Shown here piece after piece: positions 25,804-33,814 of a stretch of DNA of 40,617 nt. Where the stretch lies: assembly GCA_947260035.1 (NCBI GenBank), contig CAMYOO010000004.1:1-40617 (forward strand), read 5' to 3'. Positions within the stretch are counted from its first letter, which is position 1. Every line of letters starts with the position of its first letter. Made by a program: the position numbers and the translations under genes. The notes beneath the pieces are model-generated. The model made no database searches, had not been told where the DNA came from, and saw nothing but the letters and a program-made list of their open reading frames with translations. Source of the stretch: an uncultured delta proteobacterium. Its GTDB lineage: Bacteria > Myxococcota_A > UBA9160 > JAFDET01.

Positions 25804-25892
25804 CTGCACGCAGTGCCGCTCCTCCAGGAGTGGTACCCGGTGCAGTTACGCAGGAACGTCCCCGAACGCAGGAGTGGTACTGGGTGCAGTTA
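25786..25892 (-). repeat. Palindromic intergenic repeat, two and a half copies (locus 2)
   Basis: This is the same element as at 18877. A direct copy starts at 25786 (GGGGACGTTCCTGC) and an inverted copy ends at 25863, forming arms of 23 bases with one mismatch (25786–25808 with 25841–25863) and further pairing inward to a CC loop. A third, truncated inverted copy spans about 25868–25892 and stops at TGCAGTTA. The cluster fills the gap between the convergent CPBP and ridA genes. The left copy supplies the stop of the CPBP gene, and the truncated copy supplies the TAA of ridA. Confidence 0.85.
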
Positions 25893-26285
25893 GTTTGGGG
25901 TGTTGTTGAGCGCGATGCAGTCGATTTCGATGCGGGCGGCTTTGGGGAGGGCGGAGACCTGGACGGTCGAGCGCGCGGGCGGCGGGTCGCCGCGAAAGTG
26001 GCGCGCGTAGATCTCGTTCATGCGCGGAAACTCGGCCAGGTCGATCAGGTAGACGGTGGTGCGCACCACGTTGTCGAGCGAAGCGCCGGCCGCGCGCAGC
26101 ACGGCAGCCAGGTTGGCCAGCACCTGCTCGGTCTGGGCCTCGATGTCGCCGTCGACCAGCGAACCGTCAGGGCGCAGCGGAATCTGGCCGGACGCGAAGA
26201 TCCAGTCTTCGCTGACCACGGCCTGCGAGTAGGGTCCGACCGGCGCGGGCGCACCGTCGGTGACGACGGCGCGCGGGTTACTCGT
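25890..26285 (-). CDS. ridA: RidA family enamine/imine deaminase, apparently with an ACG start
   Basis: RidA hydrolyses reactive 2-aminoacrylate and related imines. The C-terminal core is complete, with PPARSTVQVSALPKAARIEI holding the substrate-binding Arg. The first GTG (26219) would remove the essential GPYSQA strand. Homology continues upstream through RAVVTDGAPAPVGPYSQ, where no ATG, GTG or TTG occurs. ACG at 26285–26283 sits exactly where the initiator is expected (xSNPRAVVTD). Numbered from that codon the protein has 131 residues and the key Arg is 105, as in Escherichia coli RidA. The ACG codon overlaps the upstream gene's end by 8 bases. It may be a genuine rare start, a point mutation or a base error. 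The TAA stop lies in a repeat copy. Confidence 0.8.
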   Translation of the reverse strand, partial: TSNPRAVVTDGAPAPVGPYSQAVVSEDWIFASGQIPLRPDGSLVDGDIEAQTEQVLANLAAVLRAAGASLDNVVRTTVYLIDLAEFPRMNEIYARHFRGDPPPARSTVQVSALPKAARIEIDCIALNNTPN

Positions 26286-26532
26286 GGTCCGTCTCGTCGT
26301 CGAGCAGGCGTTCTTCCAGAACGCGCAGCAGGTAGCCGAGGATCAACAAGTTGGGCAGACGCTGACGCGTCGCTCCCTCGACATTCTCGGCCTTGGCGAA
26401 GCTCTCGCCATAGGAGTTGAAGAACTCGAGCGTCTCGAGCGGGACATTCTGCGCGAGCACCTTGTTGATGTCCCCGGTTTCCAGGTCACCAAACAGCTCG
26501 GCGAATTCCCACGCCAATTCCGAATGCGTCAT
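26278..26532 (-). CDS. Small protein of unknown function upstream of ridA
   Basis: 84 residues from the ATG at 26532, chosen because GGAG lies eight bases upstream; a longer frame to 26598 would run through promoter-like sequence. The protein is acidic and helical (MTHSELAWEFAELFGDLETGDINKVLAQNVPLETLEFF through LLILGYLLRVLEERLLDDETDHE). There is one mildly hydrophobic stretch, not a clear membrane helix. No family is recognised. Its stop overlaps the N-terminal coding region of ridA, so the two are likely coupled. Local base composition is a little less GC-rich than its neighbours. Confidence 0.6.
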   Translation of the reverse strand: MTHSELAWEFAELFGDLETGDINKVLAQNVPLETLEFFNSYGESFAKAENVEGATRQRLPNLLILGYLLRVLEERLLDDETDHE

Positions 26533-26588
26533 GCGCGTGCTCCAGCCGTGCGCGGCGTGGGATGTTCCTCGCACGCGACGTGGGCGCC

Positions 26589-26617
26589 ATCCTGACACCG
26601 GGTCGGTGGGCTGTCAA
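26589..26617 (-). promoter_or_regulatory. Sigma70-like promoter for the small gene–ridA pair
   Basis: On the minus strand a perfect −35 TTGACA (26617–26612) is followed by a 17-base spacer and CAGGAT (26594–26589), with TG one base before it as in an extended −10. The predicted start near 26582 gives a leader of about 50 bases before the ATG at 26532. This is the best promoter match seen in the window. Confidence 0.55.
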
Positions 26618-26713
26618 CGCGGTCTCGGACGATCTTTCCGTCGAAGGGGCGCGAGGTTGTGGCGAGTTGCAGCCCTGCGCGCAGACGGCGCGCACGCGTT
26701 GCAGAATGGCCGC

Positions 26714-27292
26714 TCAGTCGATTCCGTCCGGATTCCAGCGTGCAAGCGCCGCTCTTGCCGGTGCAGTGCGCGTCGGCCGCACCTGCTGCTCGGGCGCGGC
26801 GTCGTCGGGCGTCTCGAGCTCGTATTGCACGGCTTCGAAGAGGTTCTCTCGCACGAAGACCGGAGCCGCGGCGCGCAAGGCCAGTGCGATGGCGTCGCTG
26901 GGGCGCGCGTCGATCTCCACGTCGCGTCCGTCGCGCTGCAGTGCGATGACCGCATAGTAGGTTCCGTCACGCAGATCCGTCACGGTGACCCGCTGCACGG
27001 CGCCGTCCAGCTCTTCCACCAGCCGGCGCGCCAGGTCGTGGGTGTTGGGCCGCGGCAGGGAGACCTCCTCCAGGCGCTGAGCGATCGAACGAGCCTCTGC
27101 GATGCCGATCCAGATGGGCAGCCGTCGGGTGCCCTGACGTTCGGCGAGGATCAGCACCGGGCTCTGGGCGCGCGCGTCGAAGGCCACGCTGGCGACGTCC
27201 ACGGGCACATCTGCGGCGATGGGGGGAGTGACCTCGCGGCCGCATGCGGCGACCAGCAGGCTCAGCAGCAGAGCCAGGCCCCGGAACCTCAT
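26714..27292 (-). CDS. Bifunctional nuclease (DUF151) domain lipoprotein
   Basis: 192 residues from the ATG at 27292; a longer frame continues upstream across the tRNA-Pro gene and is not used. A signal MRFRGLALLLSLLVAAC gives a lipobox with Cys17, so the domain should be exported and lipidated. The DUF151 core is clear: RRLPIWIGIAEARSIAQRLE, RPNTHDLARRLVEEL, RVTVTDLRDGTYYAVIAL and VEIDARPSDAIALALRAAAPVFV. A few members have been reported to act as nucleases, but most are uncharacterised, and many are cytoplasmic. Whether an envelope-bound form cleaves nucleic acid is unknown. The C-terminal tail of about 45 residues is Pro/Ala/Arg-rich. Confidence 0.85.
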   Translation of the reverse strand: MRFRGLALLLSLLVAACGREVTPPIAADVPVDVASVAFDARAQSPVLILAERQGTRRLPIWIGIAEARSIAQRLEEVSLPRPNTHDLARRLVEELDGAVQRVTVTDLRDGTYYAVIALQRDGRDVEIDARPSDAIALALRAAAPVFVRENLFEAVQYELETPDDAAPEQQVRPTRTAPARAALARWNPDGID

Positions 27293-27359
27293 CGAGAACC
27301 TCCGCCAGCCCGGAGCGTAGCGGCCTGGGGGCGGGGAAGGCGAGGGTGGAGTTGGGAGC

Positions 27360-27436
<77 letters not shown>

Positions 27437-27447
27437 ACCGAACGCGA

Positions 27448-27475
27448 AGTATGGCGTCTGCGGCCCTCGCCGCAA
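27448..27475 (-). promoter_or_regulatory. Probable tRNA-Pro promoter
   Basis: On the minus strand TTGCGG (27475–27470) and CATACT (27453–27448) are separated by 16 bases. Each matches four of six consensus positions or better. The start would fall about five bases before the mature tRNA 5' end. Confidence 0.4.
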
Positions 27476-27506
27476 CTACGGCCTCCGCTGCGGCTAGACT
27501 GCCCCG

Positions 27507-29858
27507 ATGCCCGCCCCCGAGCCGCTCCTCTTCGTGCTGCTGAGCGGGCTCGGGTTCCTGGCGGCGCTGGGCGTGCTGGCCTGGCGGCCGCGGCTGCCGG
27601 TCCGCTTCCCGATCGCGACCACGGCGCTCCTGGCCGCCGTGTCCATCCTGGCCGTGGCCGCCCTGGTTCGCGTAGAGCCGCTGGGACTGCGCCTGCGCAT
27701 CGACCCCTCAACGGAGCCCCTGCTTCCCACAGGTGACCCCGCACGGGACGACTACGCGGAAGCCATCCGCCACTTCGGCGCCGACGAAATCTTCGTCATC
27801 GCCATGCGCACCCAGGACGTCTTCGCGTACCAGAGCCTGATTGCGCTTCAGCGGGTGAGCGATTCCATCCGCCAGATCGACGGCGTGCGCGGCGTCCGCA
27901 GCCTGATCGACGTCTATTCCTTTCGCTACGTCGCCAGCGAGGATTGGGTCGAAGTGCGGCCCTTCATCGAGGAGGTGCCGCAGGACCCGGCCGAGCTGGA
28001 GATCCTGCGCGCCCGGGCCCTGGCCGACCCGGTGTACCGGCGCACCCTGATCTCCGACGATGCCCGCGCGGCGGGACTCACGGTGTCGTTCCGGGAGATG
28101 AGCGATGCCGAGTTCATCGCACGCGACATCGACGGCCAGATCGCCGCCATCCTGGCGCGGGAGACGACGCAGGAGCGGCGCTTTCACATGGCCGGGCGCC
28201 CGCACGTCAAGACCCGCGTCTTTCACGTGATGATTCGTGACCTGACGCTGCTGATTCCCCTGGCGTTGCTGGCGATGGCGGTGGCCGCGTGGTTTGCGTT
28301 CGGCACGCGCCGCGGCGTGATCCTCACCCTGGGCACGGCCCTGGGCGCGAATCTCTGGACCTTCGCCGCGATGGCCGTGCTGGACTCCGCGCTCACGATC
28401 CTGACGACGCTTCTGGCGCCGACGCTGATCGCCCTGGGATGCGTCTACAGCGTCCACGTCTACGCACGTTGGGAGGAGGAGCTGGCCAGGCTGGGCGACC
28501 CTCGCGCGGCTGCGGGGGACGCCGCCCAGCACCTGCGCGGCCCGGTGCTCGTTGCCGGGCTCACCACCGCGATCGGCTTCGGCGCCCTGATGCTCTCGGA
28601 CGTGCCCGCGGTCTTCGCGCTGGGCGCGTTCTCGGTCTTCGGAGTGGCCTCGATCACGCTCATCGCCCTGGCGGGACTGCCGGCGGCCCTGGCCTTGTTG
28701 CCGGGGCCGAGCCAGGCCAGCCCCTGGCTGGAGCGGCTGGATGCGGCGCTCGACGCCCGGCTGGCCGCCCTGACCGGCGGTGCGGCCCGCCGCCGGCGGG
28801 CCGTGCGGGGGGCGGCGCTGACCGCCGCCGTGTTGGCGGCGGTGGCGATTCCGCGCATCGAGATCGACACCGACTACCTCTCGTTCTTCAGTCCGGCGGA
28901 TCCCGTGCGACGGGACTTCGAGGCGGTCAACGAGGCGCTGGCCGGGGCCGTGCCGATCTACGTTCCGCTCTCGGGTGAGCCGGGAGCGTTCCGCGATCCG
29001 GAGCTGCTCTCTCGCGTGCAGGTCCTGCAGGCGCGGCTCGATGCCGTGCCCGGTGTGAGCCGCACCCTTTCCTTCCTGGACACGCTGCGCGTTCTGAACC
29101 GCGCCGTCGAGGCAGACGACCCGGCCCAGGAGCGGATCCCCGACAGCCGCGCCGGCGTGACCGAGCTGCTCTTCATGATCCCCAAGGGCGAGCTGAGTCG
29201 CTTCGCCAACGTAGACCACAGCCGGGTCAATCTGGTGGTGCGCACCGGTGAGGTGGGCTCCGCGGCGGTGCGCAGCCTGACCGCGCAGTTGGAAGCACAG
29301 GTGCAGGCAACGAAGCTGCCTGCCGGCGTGTCCAGCGTCGTCACCGGGAATGCCATCCTGCTGAATCGCAGCGCGGACGGAATCGCGTCGGGCCAGCCTC
29401 GCACCGTGGGTGTGGCGGCCGCCGCCATCTTCGTGCTGATCGCCATCTCCCTGCGCTCGCTCTCGCTGGGCTTCGTCGCCATGGTGCCGAACCTGCTTCC
29501 GGTACTGCTCTTCTTCGGCCTGCTGGGGGCGGGCGTGGCGCCGCTCTCGCTTCCCACCAGCCTGATCGGCAGCGTCGCGTTGGGCATCGCCATCGACGAC
29601 ACCGCGCACTTCCTGTTCCGCTACCGCCGGGAGCGCGCGGCCGGCCGCGATGAGTTCGAGGCGATCCGCGAGACCGGACGTCGGGTCGGCCGGCCCATCG
29701 CCATCACGTCGCTGATGCTGTGCGTGGGATTCGGCGTCGTGGCCCTGTCGGGCTTCGCCTCGCTGCGCGAGTTTGGGCTGCTGTCGGCGCTGACCATGCT
29801 CTTGTGCGTGGTCGCGGACCTGGTGCTGCTGCCCGCCGTGCTGGCCCGCCGCGGCTAG
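27507..29858 (+). CDS. RND superfamily exporter, MMPL type
   Basis: 783 residues with the duplicated RND plan: TM1 near the N-terminus, a periplasmic domain of about 180 residues, TM2–6, then the same again in the second half (TM7 near 430, TM8–12 at the end). The conserved motif GIAIDDTAHFLFRYRRE after TM10 and the parallel TLIALGCVYSVHVYARWEEE in the first half are typical of MMPL/hopanoid-exporter-like proteins. Proteins of this type move lipids or other hydrophobic molecules using the proton gradient. The facing gene, 27 bases away, encodes a LolA-like outer-membrane sorting protein that often accompanies such exporters, which supports a lipid or lipoprotein cargo. No membrane fusion partner is nearby. 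Confidence 0.88.
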   Translation: MPAPEPLLFVLLSGLGFLAALGVLAWRPRLPVRFPIATTALLAAVSILAVAALVRVEPLGLRLRIDPSTEPLLPTGDPARDDYAEAIRHFGADEIFVIAMRTQDVFAYQSLIALQRVSDSIRQIDGVRGVRSLIDVYSFRYVASEDWVEVRPFIEEVPQDPAELEILRARALADPVYRRTLISDDARAAGLTVSFREMSDAEFIARDIDGQIAAILARETTQERRFHMAGRPHVKTRVFHVMIRDLTLLIPLALLAMAVAAWFAFGTRRGVILTLGTALGANLWTFAAMAVLDSALTILTTLLAPTLIALGCVYSVHVYARWEEELARLGDPRAAAGDAAQHLRGPVLVAGLTTAIGFGALMLSDVPAVFALGAFSVFGVASITLIALAGLPAALALLPGPSQASPWLERLDAALDARLAALTGGAARRRRAVRGAALTAAVLAAVAIPRIEIDTDYLSFFSPADPVRRDFEAVNEALAGAVPIYVPLSGEPGAFRDPELLSRVQVLQARLDAVPGVSRTLSFLDTLRVLNRAVEADDPAQERIPDSRAGVTELLFMIPKGELSRFANVDHSRVNLVVRTGEVGSAAVRSLTAQLEAQVQATKLPAGVSSVVTGNAILLNRSADGIASGQPRTVGVAAAAIFVLIAISLRSLSLGFVAMVPNLLPVLLFFGLLGAGVAPLSLPTSLIGSVALGIAIDDTAHFLFRYRRERAAGRDEFEAIRETGRRVGRPIAITSLMLCVGFGVVALSGFASLREFGLLSALTMLLCVVADLVLLPAVLARRG

Positions 29859-29885
29859 AAGCCCGACCGCATCCCGGGGCGGCTC

Positions 29886-30737
29886 CTAGTGCGCTTCCAG
29901 GGCGCGGATGTCGAAGGTCCGGCGCCTCAGCTCCGGGTCGGGAACGACCCGCTCCACCACCAGGCGCGTCTCCGAGTCGTGGAGCAGGTGGCGCATGCCG
30001 ACCCGGGTCGGCATCCAGACGCCGCCGTACTGGCGGATCGACTCGCGGGCGGCGATCAGTCGCTTGACCGCGACCCCTGCGGTGTCCCAGTAGTGGTTCT
30101 CGACAGGGACGTAGTGCTCCTTCTCGATGTGCATGATGAAGCGCGAGTACTCCGAGTCCTCGCTGAAGCGCGGTGTGGCCTCCACCACGAAGACCGGGAC
30201 CTCCTGGGCGACGGTGTCCGGTAGTCGCCGGTAGGTGGAGTCCTCCAACTCCCGGGGCACCACGTCTTCGAAGCTGAAGTCGGTTCCGAACAGGTTCTCG
30301 CCGCGCAGGTTGATGCGCCGGACGCGACGCCGGCTGGCCAGGTAGACGAACTGGTCGTTGGCGCGATCCAGGTTGTTGAACATCAGGTAGCCGGTGAAGC
30401 GCACCTCGAAGGGGTGCGTGTAGCGAACCAGCGTCTTCGACAAGACGCCCGGGTCGGAGTCTTCCTTCTCGCGGAAGTTCTCCCAGGTGATGGTGAGGCG
30501 GGTCTCCTGCTCGGAGCCGCCCCGGTCGCTGGAGAAGAGTGCGATGTCCTGGATGTAGGAGCGGAAGCGGTTCTCGGCGACGCGAGAGTAGATGTCCTTG
30601 CCGGTCAGGTGGGCGTCGTCGGACGGCAGCGCGTCCTCCATGGGGCCCACGTCGTCGCCCGACGCCGGACGCGCGCCCAGCGCGAATCCTACCGCCAGCG
30701 CCGTCGCCCCGACGCGGATCGACCGCCATCGCACCAT
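29886..30737 (-). CDS. LolA-like outer membrane lipoprotein-sorting protein
   Basis: 283 residues. A signal peptide (RSIRVGATALAVGFALGARPASG) is followed by a beta-rich body: RFRSYIQDIALFSSDRGGSEQETRLTITW, YLMFNNLDRANDQFVYLASRRRVRRINLRGENLFGTDFSFEDV, and a late VENHYWDTAGVAVKRL. This matches the pfam17131 LolA-like domain commonly found beside MMPL-type RND exporters; the MMPL gene indeed lies directly opposite, converging with a 27-base gap. The expected role is periplasmic carriage or outer-membrane placement of a lipid or lipoprotein. The gene starts 27 bases after rpe and may be the last gene of the priA–rpe transcript. Confidence 0.82.
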   Translation of the reverse strand: MVRWRSIRVGATALAVGFALGARPASGDDVGPMEDALPSDDAHLTGKDIYSRVAENRFRSYIQDIALFSSDRGGSEQETRLTITWENFREKEDSDPGVLSKTLVRYTHPFEVRFTGYLMFNNLDRANDQFVYLASRRRVRRINLRGENLFGTDFSFEDVVPRELEDSTYRRLPDTVAQEVPVFVVEATPRFSEDSEYSRFIMHIEKEHYVPVENHYWDTAGVAVKRLIAARESIRQYGGVWMPTRVGMRHLLHDSETRLVVERVVPDPELRRRTFDIRALEAH

Positions 30738-30764
30738 CGCTGCTCCGCCGACCCGTCGGGGCCC

Positions 30765-31439
30765 CTAGACCGCTTCTTCTGCTTCGCGCCGCAGGGCGGC
30801 GACCGCCGCGGCGTAGTCCTCGGCGCCGAAGACGGCGGTGCCGGCCACGAACACGTCGGCCCCGGCGCGCGACGCCTGGCCCACGGTGCCCGCGGCGATG
30901 CCGCCGTCCACCTCGAGGGCCACATTCAGATCGCGCTCGTCGATCCAGCCGCGGATCGTCTCCAGCTTGGGCAGCACCGACTCGATGAAGCGCTGTCCCC
31001 CGAAGCCGGGGTTCACCGTCATCAGCAGGACCTGATCGATATCCCCCAGCATGCCCTCCAGCGCCTGCGCCGGGGTGGACGGATTGAGGACCACGCAGGC
31101 CCGCGCCCCCGTCTCGCGGATCTGCCCCACGGTGCGGTGCAGGTGAGGGCAGGTCTCGGCGTGCACGCCCACGGTGTCGGCCCCGGCCTTCACGTAGTCG
31201 GGGATGCTGCGCTCGGGTGCCTCGATCATCAGGTGAACGTCCAGTGGCAGGTTCGTGGAGCGGCGCACCGCCTCTACGATCGGCGGACCCAGCGTGAGGT
31301 TGGGGACGAAGTGCCCGTCCATCACGTCCACGTGGATCCAGTCCGCGCCCGCCGCCTCCACCGCCGACAGCTCCTCGCCCAGCCGAGCGAAGTCGCAGGC
31401 CAGGATCGAGGGCGCGATGCGCACCGGTCCCCGGCTCAC
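30765..31439 (-). CDS. rpe: Ribulose-phosphate 3-epimerase
   Basis: 224 residues, the usual length. The TIM-barrel motifs are all present: IAPSILACDFARLGEE at the N-terminus, HVDVMDGHFVPNLTLGP with metal ligands, DVHLMIEAPE, LMTVNPGFGGQRFI and LEVDGGI. The enzyme interconverts ribulose 5-phosphate and xylulose 5-phosphate in the pentose phosphate pathway, in the cytoplasm. The GTG start overlaps the rsmB stop as GTGA, so translation is likely coupled. A pentose phosphate enzyme at the end of a translation gene cluster is common in proteobacteria. Confidence 0.96.
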   Translation of the reverse strand: MSRGPVRIAPSILACDFARLGEELSAVEAAGADWIHVDVMDGHFVPNLTLGPPIVEAVRRSTNLPLDVHLMIEAPERSIPDYVKAGADTVGVHAETCPHLHRTVGQIRETGARACVVLNPSTPAQALEGMLGDIDQVLLMTVNPGFGGQRFIESVLPKLETIRGWIDERDLNVALEVDGGIAAGTVGQASRAGADVFVAGTAVFGAEDYAAAVAALRREAEEAV

Positions 31440-32851
31440 GACGTGCGCTCCAGCCGAGCGGCGAAGAAGCCGTCGGTATCGTGGCGGTGCGGCCAGCAGC
31501 GCAAGTGGCCCCGGGGGTCAACCACGCCGGCCACGCAGTCGGGCAGTCGGCCGGGGTCCGCCGGCCGGAAGCCGGCCTCGCTGGCCAGGAAGGCGTCCAC
31601 CACGGCCTCGTTCTCCTCGGGTGCGAAGGTGCAGGTACTGTAGACGAGCGTTCCGCCCGGCCTCAACACCGTCGCCGCGTGGCGCAGGATGGCCAGCTGG
31701 GTGCGGGCCAGCCGCGCGGGATCCTCGGGCGACACCCGCCAGCGCAGGTCCGGGTTGCGGCGCAGGGCCCCCAGCCCCGAACAGGGCGCGTCCACCAGCA
31801 CGCGGTCGAAGGGCTCGCGCCCGGCCGCCGAGAGGTCGCGTGAGGCGTCTGCGACCCGGGTCTCCAGGTTGGGCAGGGCCAGGCGCCGTGCGTCGCGGGC
31901 CACCAGGTCCAGGCGGCGTGCGTGGCGGTCCAAGGCCAGGACGCGGCCCGTCTCGCCCACGCGCTCGGCGATGGCCGTGGCCTTGGTGCCGGGCGCGGCG
32001 CAGGTGTCGAGAATCCGTTCGCCGGGCTCCGGCGCCAGCAGCTCCACGACCAGCTGGGAGGCCTCGTCCTGGACGGTGAAGCTGCCGCCCCGGAAGTCCG
32101 GATCGCGACTCGGATCGCCGGCGCCGCGCAGGCGGATGGCGTCGGGAGCCAGACGCCCGGGCTCGGCGTCGGGAACGCGCTGCTTCAGCGCAAGGAGCAG
32201 CGCGTCGCGGCTGGTGCGCCGCCGATTGGCGCGGACGGTGGTGGGGGCAGGACGGTTGCAGGCTGCGGCCAGGGCTGCGGCCTCTTCGGCTCCCAGGCGC
32301 TCCACCCAGCGCTCGGACAGCCAGCCGGGCAGGGACAGCGCGTGGGTGAGGTGGCCCACGGGGTCCTTGTCGAGCTCCGGCAGCGGGATCCCGGCGGCCT
32401 CGTCCGCCAGCCGGCGCAGTACGGCGTTCACCAGTCCGGACGCGCGCTCCAGGCCGGCGGCCCGTACGCAGCGCACCGCTTCGTCCACGGCGGCGTTGGC
32501 GGGAATCCGGTCCATGAGCAAGAGCTGATAGGCGCCCAGCCGCAACGCGCAGCGAACCGTGGGCTCCAGCTTGGTGAGCTCGCGGTCCAGTACGTGGGAG
32601 AGCGGGTAGTCCAGGCGACCGCGCCAACGCAGGGTCCCATAGACCAGCTCCGTGGCCAGGGCCCGGTCGCTCTTCGCCAGACGGCTGCGTCCCAGCTCCG
32701 CGTGCAGGGCCAGGTCGGCGTAGGCGCCGGTGCGCTCGACGCGCTCCAGCACCCGCAAGGCCAGCCGGCGTGCCTGGGTGGGTGCATCGCGTCCCCTCTC
32801 GCGCGAGCGAGCGTCCGGGCGGCCGCGGCGCGGGCGCGTGGGGGAACTCAT
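31436..32851 (-). CDS. rsmB: 16S rRNA m5C967 methyltransferase RsmB
   Basis: 471 residues. An N-terminal NusB-like RNA-binding domain (about 25–160, ARRLALRVLERVERTGAYADL) is followed by a SAM-dependent methyltransferase domain. SAM motif I is ILDTCAAPGTKA. The catalytic cysteines of the m5C family are in VDAPCSGLGALRRNPDLRW and YSTCTFAPEENE. RsmB methylates C967 of 16S rRNA. The first 25 residues are strongly basic (Arg-rich), as in some RNA-binding relatives. It starts 9 bases after the fmt stop and ends in a GTGA overlap with rpe. Confidence 0.94.
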   Translation of the reverse strand: MSSPTRPRRGRPDARSRERGRDAPTQARRLALRVLERVERTGAYADLALHAELGRSRLAKSDRALATELVYGTLRWRGRLDYPLSHVLDRELTKLEPTVRCALRLGAYQLLLMDRIPANAAVDEAVRCVRAAGLERASGLVNAVLRRLADEAAGIPLPELDKDPVGHLTHALSLPGWLSERWVERLGAEEAAALAAACNRPAPTTVRANRRRTSRDALLLALKQRVPDAEPGRLAPDAIRLRGAGDPSRDPDFRGGSFTVQDEASQLVVELLAPEPGERILDTCAAPGTKATAIAERVGETGRVLALDRHARRLDLVARDARRLALPNLETRVADASRDLSAAGREPFDRVLVDAPCSGLGALRRNPDLRWRVSPEDPARLARTQLAILRHAATVLRPGGTLVYSTCTFAPEENEAVVDAFLASEAGFRPADPGRLPDCVAGVVDPRGHLRCWPHRHDTDGFFAARLERTS

Positions 32852-32860
32852 GCGGGCAGG

Positions 32861-33814
32861 CTAGCCCTTCGCAGCGAAGCGTGCGCCGTCGGAAACGCTG
32901 TGTCCGCGCAGAAACTCAGCGACGGTCAGGGGCCGCTTGCCGGCGCGCTGCAGGATCAGGGGCTCGAGCCAGCCGTCGCCCGTGGCGATCCGCAGCTCTC
33001 CGTCGGTGCGGCGCGCGCTGCCGGGCGCGGCGTCCACCGGGTCGTGTCGAGATCTCGCCCGCAGGATCCGCAGCGGTTCGCCGTCCAGCTCGACGATCGC
33101 GCCCGGGCGTGGCGCCAGCGCGCGCACGCGGCGGACCAGCGCGTCGGCCGGCTCGCGCAAGTCCAGCTGCTGGTCGGCGCGCTCCAGCTTGGGAGCGAAG
33201 CTGGCGGCAGCCGCATCCTGCTCCTCGAAGGTGAGGGTTCCCGCGGCCGCCCGATCCAGTGCTTCGACCACGGCTTCAGCGGCCAGCGTCGCCAGGCGCT
33301 CGCTCAGCGCGCCGCAATCTTCGTCGGGCTCGATGGGGGTGCGCCGCACCAAGGCGACGGGGCCCGCGTCCATCTCGCGCTCGACGCGCATGATGGAGAT
33401 GCCGGTCTCGTCGTGACCCTCGAGCAGCGAGTACGCGATGGGCGCCGCACCGCGCAGCCGCGGCAGCAGGCTTGCGTGGGCGTTGATCAGGTAGCCGAGC
33501 CGGGGCAGCTCGCGGATGCGCTTCGGCAGGAACTGGCCGAAGGCGACCACGACGCCGAGGTCCGGCTCGACCTGGGCCAGCTCTTGCGCCACCTGGGGGT
33601 CGCCGGCGCGGTCGGGCCGCAGCAGGCGAATGCCGGCATCCAGGGCGCGCTGGGCGATAGGGGAGGGCGTTGTCTTCCGCCCGCGACCTCGGCGGCGGTC
33701 GGGCTGGGACACCGCCGCCACGACGGTGTGTCGCCCGGCCAGCAGCGCGTCCAGGGTGGGCACCGCGAACTCCGGCGTTCCGAAGAAGATCAGGCGCAGC
33801 GGTGCAGCGCTCAG
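32861..33814 (-). CDS. fmt: Methionyl-tRNA formyltransferase, probable CTG start
   Basis: The protein has the Fmt signature FGTPEFAVP at its N-terminus and the catalytic triad in NAHASLLPRLRGAAPIAYSLLEG (Asn111, His113) and EMDAGPV (Asp149). These are each five above the Escherichia coli numbers 106, 108 and 144, as expected for a slightly longer N-terminus. No ATG, GTG or TTG lies near the start; the next upstream ATG (33973) adds 53 foreign residues within def. A CTG at 33814 overlaps the def TGA as CTGA and gives 317 residues, a normal length. Six other junctions in this window use GTGA, so CTG by translational coupling is the simplest reading. Fmt formylates the initiator Met-tRNA. Confidence 0.9.
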   Translation of the reverse strand: MSAAPLRLIFFGTPEFAVPTLDALLAGRHTVVAAVSQPDRRRGRGRKTTPSPIAQRALDAGIRLLRPDRAGDPQVAQELAQVEPDLGVVVAFGQFLPKRIRELPRLGYLINAHASLLPRLRGAAPIAYSLLEGHDETGISIMRVEREMDAGPVALVRRTPIEPDEDCGALSERLATLAAEAVVEALDRAAAGTLTFEEQDAAAASFAPKLERADQQLDLREPADALVRRVRALAPRPGAIVELDGEPLRILRARSRHDPVDAAPGSARRTDGELRIATGDGWLEPLILQRAGKRPLTVAEFLRGHSVSDGARFAAKG

